NCBI RefSeq assembly: GCF_037975245.1
Contig: NC_092569.1
Location: forward strand, 33,873,668 to 33,937,667
Direction of reading: 5' to 3'
Length of the DNA stretch: 64,000 nt
Origin: Apostichopus japonicus
Lineage: Eukaryota > Echinodermata > Holothuroidea > Aspidochirotida > Stichopodidae
Within the stretch, counting starts at the first letter, position 1. Each line of letters starts with the position of its first letter. Under the pieces are notes generated by a model, which was not told where the DNA came from, did not search any database, and saw only the letters and a list, made by a program, of their open reading frames with translations. The position numbers and the translations under genes were made by a program. Of this stretch, positions 49,895 to 60,471 are shown in pieces.

Positions 49895-50239
49895 AACTTC
49901 GACCTCTTTTCTGTTATGATACTGTAGAGCATTACCCCTTGTTACTGTAAAGCATTCATGTTTGTTATATGGTTGATATTAAGTGGCGCCATTACGAACT
50001 ATGTTTAGATCCCACGATGCAATATTACACGTTTTACTAGTTGCCATGGTCACCGGAATTGCCAACCTTTTCATGAGCTGGTATGCTTCTAGAGTTGTAG
50101 CCATATGTCAGTAGACATGTCGATTTATCGTGTATTATGTGACCTGAGGAACCAATGAGGTCGTCTCGTTAAAATGTTAGCAAAGACTTTAGCATGTCTT
50201 TAGCTCTATAAGTCATCCCATTAATTTGTGCAGATTACA

Positions 50240-50362
50240 TCTGACCAGATATAGCGGATAGGCTAGGTGATCACATACCAGATATAGTGGATAGGCTAGG
50301 TGATCACATATAGTCTCAGGCCAGATATAGTGGATAGGCTAGGTGATCAGATATAGTCTCTG
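50240..50362. repeat. 43-bp minisatellite, 3 units (B2)
   Basis: Three units at the position paralogous to the five-unit array in B1. Confidence 0.75.
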
Positions 50363-51223
50363 CTTTGCAGCCTATTGCTCGACATAAGGGTGTCAGTTAG
50401 TTGACAAGGCAACCTGTAGTCTAAGTCAGTACTTATGCATTGTTGAAGTAGTCATGCAGAGTAAAAGTTTGTTCTGGAACTAGTGCAACCAGCACCTAGT
50501 TATTGTATGAGTAACCTCTCTCGGGTGGTTACCCATGGTGGGGTACCCCAGGGTGACCGGAATTCCATGACTGTGGGAGGGGTCAAGACTTTTCTGTGTA
50601 TGTGGGGTTAGGGTGTGTCATAGTGTGCATCTAATTATGTGTCAACAATTCCTCCTAAACGGCTAATTTTCTTCAAACTTGGTGGGTAGGAACTCCAGGG
50701 TAAACACATGTGTCTTGAAGAGATGTTAGAGGTTAAAGGTCAAATTTAGTTAATCTCGAATGAAGATCTTAATCCATTAAAATTTGTCCTTTGTGAGTAC
50801 TCAGTGGTCAGCTGTAAGTTAAGATATGTGCACATATTCTTGTAATCGTCGTGATTTTTAACTATACAGTATTCTTCTCATATAGCACTTATGGAGAAAC
50901 AATGAGTTTTCTACGAGGAAAAAGCGGAATTCTGATTCAGCTATAAGGGAACATTTTAATGAATTTTCAATGCCAATGAAGGTTTACGGTTAGTAAAGGA
51001 TTTCATACTGTCGAGGTTTTTGAGAGAGAGGTGCTGTAGAATCAATAGGAGCACAGCACTAACTGATTGTTGCGAATGCGGTAGACTTTAATAAACAACT
51101 ATACATATTTTTTAAATGAGGTTGTTATTGTTTTATTAAACCAATACGGACGAAACATGCTGACCGCGCAAGAAAGTCGAATGAAACATTACGACAATTA
51201 ATTGCTGTCTGCGCTCCTCGCAG

Positions 51224-52056
51224 ATGCCTCGTATTTCTTTTACCAACAACCTGGATATGCGAGAGATTGTAAGGATGTCTTTGAACAATGTGACGAGGAG
51301 TCGTCTGAGAGGGGTCTACCTCATACAGCCTGACGGATATATGGAACCATTTGCTGTTAACAGTAACAACCCTATAAATGAAGGAGGCTTGCTGGATGGT
51401 ATACATTACTTTATTATAACATCTGATCTCTGCATGATCACCATTAGACTATGTGAATTCAAAGTATTTCGGAGACATACTTTTGAGAACCGAATAGATT
51501 CATTTGTTACTTGCTAATTACATCAAAACAAATTTTTATAAAAATAGGATGACTAAATTTTGCATATAAAACGGTATTTGTATTGTTCCAGAATAGTTAG
51601 AGAGTTAGATAATAGTCAACCGTGAGCAAATTAAACAAGGATTGTACTGCCACGTGACTCTAAATATGGATAGAAACACTAAGAAATTCAAGTGCATGGA
51701 AATGATTTACAAAAAAAAAATTAAGTAAATGTTGATTTGCACAAGATATTCAAGTGAATGATGATTTTCACAATCCTCAATGCCTAGCAGAAAGTTGGCG
51801 TGATAGTTACAAATCTCTGTTATCAATATTGTTTATTTTCATGACAGGTTACGATGCTTGCCAACCAATAGAGGAATGGCTTTCTCAACAAGAGATCGTG
51901 ACAATGAACGTTGGACTTCTCTCAGCGCTGATTAGTATAAAAACGGCTGGTGAATCAAGACTGTTCTCACGCTCTTCCGAACTTTTCCGTGGATTGATGG
52001 CCCGCCCTCATTTGTATAACTTTCCTGGTGGTAATCACAACATCCAACTTATATAA
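51224..52056 (+). pseudogene. Fibrinogen-related (FReD) pseudogene fragment, B2
   Basis: Begins after a CAG acceptor with ASYFFYQQPGYARDCKDVF, so it lacks the TAA of the A copies; this is the least decayed N-terminal part. One extra base near 51308 shifts the frame before GVYLIQPDGYMEPFAVN. In the second part a small indel at about 51859 and stops (TAG, TGA) break STRDRDNERWTS...YKNGW. Another stop falls in the terminal IQLI-IKIRP segment. A 97-residue open frame at 51224-51517 joins the wrong frame before the lesion to the right frame after it, so it is not a real protein. Confidence 0.75.
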
Positions 52057-54608
52057 ATAAAGATACGGCCTTTGTTATGCCACAATATTCGATTCTGGAT
52101 AGCTTAGCATAATATGTATATAAGTAATTAAAACGAATGTCTGCAACCAGATGGAACCCAAATTACCAAATGTTAAAGGCCATGTGCTATTTGAAGACCG
52201 GGAAACCAATGAATTTCAAGAAACTGTAGCTCCGCCCTCCAGCTGAAAAAGCACGTATTGTGGTTGAGACCTGAAGAATACATTATCTCCAAATAATAAA
52301 TAATTTTCAACTGAAATTCTCTTTAGCATTTTTATTGACATGTACTAGATATTAAAAATTTTCCAAGAAAAAAGAAAAGCGAAAAAAAGAAAAGTAATAC
52401 AAGAGCTTCTCAATATGGTTTCCCAAGAACTATTTCCCTCTAATGTGCACTACAGTTCATGAAGTTTCGTATTGGATCTCTATGATTTGGTTTGATTAAG
52501 CTCAATACACCATCATTGCACTCTACCGTTATTATTACAGGTAGAAAAGGTAGAAAATATTAATATAATAATATTTCTAAAGGTCGTATTTGTGTTTGTC
52601 CGAACAAGTTTAGGTATTGGTTAGTGGGAAAATATCATTTTTTTGATTCTGTAACAAAAAGGAGTGAAAGCCCTCCCTTAAAATATAAAGGCTGCATTTT
52701 TAATGTCAACATGAAAACTTGAAGACTTGTGTACTATACAGTGCTGGGCCTATAATATATCCATGTTAATGGGGGGGGGGGGTTAGAAAACAGGAAGGGG
52801 TTCGGGAGAGTGGTAAATCTAAGGGGACGCATAGTTCGAGGAGTGGTGCAAACAGACTTTGATTTGAGATCCAAACAACAGAATCATATGAAACCGTTTT
52901 CAAAAGGGAAACCTCTGTGTGTTACGTGCTACAAATTCCGGTCTTTAAATGTGTTGCCCTTAATTTTACAACAACGTTGCACTTTTTAATTACCCTATTG
53001 TTATTGGATTAACAACAGGATACATTTAGTCCGCAATTAGTCTACATGAAATAAAAAGAATTTCTCTTGTTTAAAATAAGTTTAGCGTAATATTTATATC
53101 TCATGATGTCTCATTTGATTTCAAGGATTACTTTAAAGATAACTTTAAGCATCAAATTATTATAATTAAAACATATGCTGCTAGTCCGAGTTGTATTCTT
53201 ATACAATTTAAATAAAAAACAAACAAAACATGCAGCTCATCTGTAGATAACTTCATGGGCTATACTAAGTCTAACACACAGACCATTTGTATACGATAAA
53301 TAATTCTTTAGGAACGAAACGTGTATGGTCTCAAAAGTCATGTTTGCAATTGTATTAAACATTAATGTCATGCAATATTTTAATGATATTTACATGAATC
53401 GAGATGCCGACATCAAAGTTACCTAATATGGCTTATTCCAATGGTGTTTCAAATATATAAACTACGTACTTTGATGAAGTAGTATCAAACTAGATGTGTA
53501 AACACTACTATCCTCATAAAAACAACAGAGTACGTAATGAAATCGTTCATCATGAACATTGATAACAATAAAATCGGATACATACGTATAGACACGTCTA
53601 TTAAAGTTAAACTTTGTCCTTGCAACAAAATATAATTGTTTTAGGGCCTCTTCATATCAACACCTTACACATGCTACTTTGTAACATGTAATTGTACTTG
53701 AAAGGGAATAACATTGGTTTAAACACCCGATTCTCATGGTTTTATCAGTTAAAACTGGTAAGAGGTGAGTACCCGTTAATCAGATGAAACTGATGTGTGT
53801 TACAATTTCTTAACATGTGTTACATTTATGACCAGTTGCTACTGAAAAGAACCTATACATACACAAAATACTTAACACACAATTATATCCACATAATACA
53901 AACCAGACTACTCTAAATCTCAATGTTTATGTCCTCACAATATTATTGTGTGGCTAAGATATGAATTTATCAAATTTGGTGGTATTTACATCATTTGGCA
54001 GACGGCAGAGTAAAGATGGTAGACGGTGTTTAATGAATTCATGAAATTCTAATTACAAAGAACCTTGACAGTGAGGTTTCAAGGATACAGCAAGAAGAAT
54101 TGAGATCATAGAAGAAAAATGGAAAGTTTTGAAGACCATTTGTCGTTATGGTATCCCGCACCACTTCTATTCTATGATCTATTTTTAAGGAAAATCGACG
54201 GTTTAATCAATGAAAAGAAGTTACAGCCAATCGGCCAGTTCTTCAGTTACGGACAAGATATTGAGATGAGATTACCAATAAACAGTTACATATAAAATAC
54301 AATATGTCCTTCCATATATGTGATACATTGTCAGCCACTGGAAAAAAAAAAACATTGAACAAGCAGTAAGTAGTGCATTTTGTATGAAGTGTCTTTTCAC
54401 TATTTTATAAATGAAAGAGCAAGCAAGAAATAAGAATTATTCATTACTAGAGGGCAACATTGGTCAATATTAAATCATCCTCGATATAGGATGGAGTATA
54501 TTATGGTCACAGTTTCCTTTATCGATTGACTGAGAAGCTGTGAGTTTATATAATGGTTAATATGGTCTTTTACATCATTATGATCACCCCTTCTCCGTGT
54601 CATTCATT
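52057..54608. other. Conserved non-coding stretch of unit B2
   Basis: One copy of the 245-bp repeat and the shared non-coding DNA of the unit; G run near 52770. No gene. Confidence 0.5.
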
Positions 54609-54871
54609 ACGAGTTCAACCTCATTAGCCCTCACTGGGTATAACACCCCCCCCCCCCCCCAAATAGATGATGATATCCGGGTATCTCGTGATCTACGAAG
54701 AAACCAACGTTGCTTTCCGTTTCTTTGCTAATGAAGCAGCTGCAGCAGTAATATACCTTACAAAAGAGTTTAATGAGTAAGATAAGGAAGAGAGATTTTT
54801 TTTTTAAGATCGTAGATCACGTTTTTCTTTCCGGGTATAAACCAAGTGAGCGCTCACCAGGTTGAACTCGT
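54609..54871. repeat. Long inverted repeat in TRIM 3' flank (B2)
   Basis: Left arm from 54609 (ACGAGTTCAACCTCATTAGC), right arm about 54809-54871, again just beyond the TRIM stop codon (54901-54903). A C run of about 14 interrupts the left arm near 54650. Confidence 0.7.
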
Positions 54872-54900
54872 AAGATAAGTCATCGTCATTAAATAACGTC

Positions 54901-55026
54901 CTAAAGTTTTACAATCAGGTCTTTATCGTCCACCTTTGCTGAGGCTGTTTCGTTTTGAGAATCTTCACATTTCAGAGTTTCTTCCTTGTCTTGCACAAAT
55001 CTACTCAGCTTTATGCCATAGTCATT
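54901..55026 (-). CDS. Terminal coding exon of TRIM-like gene B2
   Basis: 126 bp after the acceptor TTTTATTTAACAG: 41 codons and TAG. The peptide begins NDYGIKLSRFVQDKEETLKC and ends KDLIVKL. It keeps length, frame and acceptor relative to the A1 and A2 exons although A and B types split before the block duplication, which is the best evidence that this exon is under constraint. Spliced product 770 residues (729 + 41), intron 1,765 bp. Confidence 0.78.
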   Translation of the reverse strand, partial: NDYGIKLSRFVQDKEETLKCEDSQNETASAKVDDKDLIVKL

Positions 55027-56307
55027 CTGTTAAATAAAAGAAAAAGCAACAAAATGATATAAACCACATAGCTGCTTAGTTTCTCTCCTTAAAGTATCGA
55101 AATTATGTCCTGGTTATTGCTATCTATCTCTACTTACAAATGATTGGTAATAGGTGTCACTCTCATTTAAAGGCTGGCTAGCTCAATTATTAGAGTAGAG
55201 CATTTCTCTGTGATACAAAAGAATACTACAACAATTTAAACAACTCTCTACTGAAGGTGCGCGATTTAATTGCAAATGTGTAATCGATTAAAACAATATA
55301 CTATTTCATGTATGCCTTTGTGTATTCGGTGATTTTATATCGCACACGCATACGTGTGTGAACAACTGGTGGGCTACTGTCTTAGACTTGGAAGTTCCTG
55401 TAAGTAATTTGCAAGTAGAATATGCATGTAATTGAAAATGATGGACAGGTTGGTAAATACGCACTTGATATTCGCATCTTTGTTATCATGGAACACGAGA
55501 ACTATATATTTCTAAACGTTTATAATTATTTAACTAACAACGTTAATCCTACTACACTATACTCGTAGATTCGCTGGATTCTCTGGATTTATGCTTCATG
55601 AAGTAGGCTAGAGGGTCTAAATTTATCAATGAAGATATCATATTTACTTCATTATCACTCACTCTCCACAACCCCTATAGTGTTCGTCCTCGCTATTAGC
55701 GATGTTATTCCCAAGTTACGTCATACTCCTTCTAAATCAACCACATTTATTTATCTTATCACTCAGAAAAGATGGTGTCTGGGTAAAATAACTCCAAATG
55801 GGGATTTTGTTCTTCAAAACGACTCATTCTTTAATTACAATCCAACCGAAATTTATGAATGTAAGGTAAAAAAGCTTTAATTGGTCATGACATAGCTTGA
55901 TAATTTGAAGATAGAGGGGTGGCATAGCTTAGTAAAATTTACAACTATACCGTCCAAACAGTCATGCATTCTTATTCTTTCAATACAAATAACATAATTT
56001 GATTAACATGACTCTTGGTATAAATACTTACGTTAAATGTTTACCTGGCTACATGGAATATTTTTAGTGTTATAAATATATTACTATCTAGTGTGATCCC
56101 ACTGCATTTTATGTTAACTATTATGATCAACACATTATGAAATGAGATGGTTAAGAAAGCTTTATGTTCTATCGTGAAATTGCTGGCAACATGTTTTCAT
56201 TAGTTGCTGTTGATATTGATTTATGAATCAGCAATGATGTATGTGGCCCTACCAAAAGCTTGGTCTAAAAAATTTTAAACCTCTAAATATTAAAATAATA
56301 TAGCCTT

Positions 56308-56386
<79 letters not shown>

Positions 56387-56791
56387 CCTTACAAAAAATT
56401 TGTCCACAAAATAAAAAAATATCCAATTTCACTTTGGATGTTCAATTTGGATTTCCAGAGCGAATTGATAGTACCCTCTTGAAGTTAAAAATGTCGTTTT
56501 AGGGAATGTTAAGCTTCTAAACATTGAGATGATAATTTCATTTTTTCAATAAATCAATTTAGTCAATAAAAACGAAAACGGTATTTTCATAATGGTATCC
56601 TCTTGAAGTTAAAAGTGGCGTTTCATCACACACTGTAGCCAACATGCATCCCAGTCTACGCAGCCTATGACATCTTGTAATTTAAACAAACGTTAGAGAA
56701 GAGGTTGGGTATGTTTTTACCTAAGCATTGCGCACCATGACTTGATAAATTCTACAAAACACAATCGATGTTAAATTAACTAACCTCTTAC
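55027..56791 (-). other. Intron of TRIM-like gene B2
   Basis: Bounded by GTAAGA and TTAACAG on the - strand. Holds a + strand exon-like frame (55629-55880) and a long (TA)n tract. Confidence 0.65.
56311..56385. repeat. (TA)n microsatellite in TRIM intron B2
   Basis: About 37 TA units, the longest of the intronic tracts; same site as in A1 and A2. Confidence 0.95.
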
Positions 56792-58978
56792 CATATAGAA
56801 TGCTGTTAAATTGCCGTAAGGGGTGGCCACCGCTATGCCACCAAATCCCTCCTTTGGAGTAATAGGTGCTATCATGGTTATATCCTTGTAAACTGTAAAC
56901 TCGCTGATAAAGATTCCTTTTTGGGTATACTGCATAACTACTTTGGTTACATCCTCTTCATCCTCTTCATCGCTTTCTGATGAACCAAGGGAAGGAAAAG
57001 ACTTCTGACTTTCGTCACTGCCATCTTCGTCTACGCTGTCCATGTTCGAATCGGGAATATTAATACCTTGCGACTCCCATAGCACATACACTAAGCCTTG
57101 TTGATCTGCGCATATTTTCATTGGTCTATCATCGTCGTGTCGGCCGTGATACTGATATAACTGTTCACCGAGTTCATTAATCGCCACAGCCTTACGTTGT
57201 CCATCACAAAGGAGAAAGTTTCCTTCTTTCGTAGATGAGAGAGAAACAGGAGGTGCCATATCATCGACGTTAATTGGGATATTTGATATTTCCTCGGCTT
57301 GAAGGTTACACCGATAAAGTGTCGTTGTGCCACAGATGCCAACAATTACTTCAAGTGCATCTAACCCTTGCGTAATACATGTAACCTCGGTTGGATTACT
57401 ATTTAGCTCAAAGGAACTGCACTTGGCTTCCCCGTCATTATCTATATAATATAGGTCTGACGAGTTATTTATGATTGCCACAAGTGAGTCTTCAATAGTA
57501 TGGTTCATCTTTGCAATGAGAACCTTTCCCTCTGTGTCATAAAATGGAAGCTCAAGTGTGTCATAGTTACAAGTTGTTAAAGTGCCCTCTGTTTCTGTAT
57601 TAAAAGTGTATACCATTACGGTCCCATCGGCAGCACTCGCCAACGTTAGAATATATTTGTCGGAGAAAGCTCTTAGATCAGTAATTGCTTCATCGATACA
57701 AGTAACATGCAATTGATACCATTCTTCGTCGATGAATGGAGAACGAGATAAACCTGGAAAACTAAACACATTTTCTATCACTTCATCTTCGTCGGACTCG
57801 CCATCCTCTTCTTTGCGGCTGGGGATACTGCCCTTTTCGGAATATGTCTCACCTTCAGAACTGTCAAAACACATTGTAAGGTCCTGCCTCATAGAACTTA
57901 TGTCATTAAGTACCCCTGAACAAGCTGTGAGAAATTCAGGGGCTGTCGAAAGAACAGACCAATTGTCAGCAGTCTCGGTTAAAATACGAGATGTTTTGCA
58001 AATATTTTCCACTTTACTTTGAACATTAGTGAAGCATTTGTTTGATTTTTCAATGTAGTGTTTGGAGAACATCTTTCTAGTGTGAATCTCAGACATAGTA
58101 AAGTCCTCGCCAGTTTTGAGGACTTGGAGTTCTCTTTCTGCTTTCTGTCTAATCTTCATTTCCCTTTCTTTCAGTCTTCCCAAAGCAGATTCCATTTCTT
58201 TCTTAATTTCGTCTTTTTGTGTTTCAGTGTACTCATTGACTGTGCTTTCGAGTTTAATGTAATCCTCCTCAAGTTCTTCAAAAGGTTTTGTAAACACTGC
58301 ACCATTGCTTATGCTTTGCCTTAATTCTTCTGTAGAGGTTTGAAATTTTTCTTTCATTCTATCGGCCGCTGTTGAAATTTCTTCAAACTTGTGACCAGGA
58401 TGATGTATTGGAGCGCACACCGGGCATATTAACTTATCGCATGTTTGACAGCTGATATGCAAAGGCATGTCCTTGTGAGTAGGACATTTTGGTGTTTTGG
58501 ATAGAGAAGTCACGGTTTTAGCATTAAATGTTACTGTGCCTGCTTCAATATCTTTTAACGTTACAAGATGAGTATGAAGTCGTAACATTTTCATTGACTT
58601 ATGGCATAACAGACAATCATTGCAGAGGAAACCACCACAATCAGGACATATCGCCACGACCTGCTTGGTCGTCTCACACGAACTGCAAATTTGTTTCTTG
58701 TGCTTGTCTTTCAGAGTGATCTCCAATTTCCGGCTTTCCAATATAGCTTCCAAGAGAAAATCACCTTTAAATCCATCGGCTCCATTTTCTGGTACATCTG
58801 TCTGTTGTCGACATGTAGGGCAATTGAAAGTGGCATCAATTTTGTTTACAACTTGAGACAAACATTTTTTACAGAAGCGGTGAAGGCATGGTAACATTTT
58901 AGGCTCTTCCAAAGTATCAAGGCAAATGGAACATAGTAAGATTTCCTCATCTAAGTTTGACGGGTTTGCCGTGGCCAT
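56792..58978 (-). CDS. TRIM56-like RING/B-box protein B2, main exon
   Basis: 729 codons to the donor (frame to TAG at 56780). Domains as in the sisters: RING with the short B-type loop (last ligands C53, C56), B-box 1, canonical B-box 2, coiled coil (slightly diverged), NHL-like C-terminal region. The acidic linker is the shortest of the four: only the end of the 28-residue element is left (SSEGETYSEKGSIPS). All zinc ligands are present. The second acidic segment (DESQKSFPSLGSSESDEEDE) resembles A1 rather than B1. ATG in CCATGG context. Probable E3 ubiquitin ligase; substrate unknown. Confidence 0.9.
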
Positions 58979-60163
58979 GGTGATTTTCGTGATGTATTCT
59001 CCTTGAGGTTGACCTGAGTGTTGAGTGAGAAGTTACATTTGAGAGTTTAATTCTAGTATTGAGAATGATGTATCTTAGACGCCTGTTCAAAGCGGTTTAC
59101 TTACAGAAATTATTAATCCTCAAAACCAGATTAACACTTTCAGTAGATGATATTTGTCTCATTAATGATTGTCACATTTGGATGTTGTTAAACATTATTA
59201 TATCGCTTTACTTATTTAGGTTCTTATTTTGGAATTATGGAAAAGATAACTTATCAATATTATTACAGGAATTTTCAACATCCATCTCATTTTTATTACT
59301 TTTTCGAGTTATAAAATAAAAGAACACTCTCCGGATTGAGAATTAATCTCCTTTTTTGCTATTTCATCCTCAATATTACTCTTAGACAACATCACCATCT
59401 TGAGATTGAAAGTAAAATAAATCGTTGTAAATAAGTCAAGGTACATTTGCATCAATTTTATACAGTGGGTCAATATTCCAATCAAATGTTAAGGCGATTA
59501 TTGATACGTCGAAAATATCAACAACAAAGTTAGATTATATGACCCACTCCTATTTAGACTTTCAATGCATTTACATTAGTGGCCAAATTCTTATGCAAGC
59601 TTCATACAAATTAGCACACTATACTACAATAGGTAATACACTGCAAGTGGATTTATCCAGGCATGTTGTCAATCGCCAAAGTTAGTGTACATACAGAGGG
59701 AGGAGGCGATACCCCTTCCGACCAATCAGAACGTAAGGAAAACAAAGCGAGGTCTCTTAAAAGAGCAGAAATCAGCATAATGGACCTGCTGAAATTCTCT
59801 AATTAGGAGCCGTAACACTGTTAAACTTACATAAGTAAATTAGTCTTGGAAAACTGACTGTACAACTCTAGACAATTGAAAGGAGAACATAAATATATGG
59901 ATAGATTGGGATTCAAGCCGGTGTCAGAAGTTACTGGTTGGATTCCCGTTCTTGTCATCAATCTCTTTTCGAATGTTCAACTCTGTAATGGAACGGTAAC
60001 CTGCTATTTTGCACTATTCTGCTTTTTCACAACAATATAACATTGTCTGTGCCAAAACTAAGCCTAGTTGTCCTAATCATTCACTGAGTCATCACATTAA
60101 CCATAAATGCAAACCTTTTGTTCTTATATACTTATCCTCATACTTGTGTAGAGGTTCTAGCGG
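58979..60163. other. Upstream region of TRIM B2, no gene
   Basis: Paralogous to 26561-27795, including the B-specific segment. No supported gene. Confidence 0.5.
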
Positions 60164-60167
60164 TTGT

Positions 60168-60218
<51 letters not shown>
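60168..60218. repeat. (TA)n microsatellite at LINE junction
   Basis: About 25 TA units exactly where collinearity with B1 ends and the LINE begins. Confidence 0.95.
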
Positions 60219-60226
<8 letters not shown>

Positions 60227-60471
60227 TGTGAACATCGCTATTTGATCTACTCCGAAACGGCTGTGTTATTTCATTTAAATTACGTATTGGAGTTTATATT
60301 TCACGGATGTTGGACTTTATTATATTCATATGCCACTTGTGAGTATTCTTTGAACCAATTTGACATTGTTTTCGCCCACTTTACGGCGACTTGAAACCCT
60401 TTTGCCTCTGGGCTGTCAAGCCTAAGTTGTCTTGGATACTTACATCAGTTCTGCGAAACTTATTTCTGTGT

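Larger units (their letters stand above)
35752..49912. repeat. Unit A2 of the nested tandem array
   Basis: Type A unit in the second block: carries the same LINE 3' end (about 36999-37385), the same TAA in the fibrinogen-related relic (37582-37584) and the A-type RING loop. The 43-bp minisatellite is contracted to two units and the TRIM intron is enlarged. Confidence 0.75.
34430..60163. repeat. Large duplicated block, copy 2 (units A2 + B2)
   Basis: Second copy of the block at 3168-27795, in direct orientation and the same internal order (A-type unit then B-type unit). It is longer mainly because unit A2 gained sequence in the TRIM intron (local duplication plus an inverted-repeat element near 41.5-42.25 kb). 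It carries its own copies of the LINE 3' end, the fibrinogen-related relics and both TRIM-like genes. Confidence 0.85.
49913..60163. repeat. Unit B2 of the nested tandem array
   Basis: Type B unit in the second block: no LINE 3' end, single 245-bp repeat, and the B-type RING loop. Unlike B1 it retains the terminal TRIM exon. Its right side is interrupted by (TA)n and a LINE at about 60.17 kb. Confidence 0.75.

Noticed and set aside
51224-51517. 97-codon + strand frame as an intact small gene
   Set aside because: It begins out of frame with the FReD fragment and only joins the right frame after a one-base lesion.
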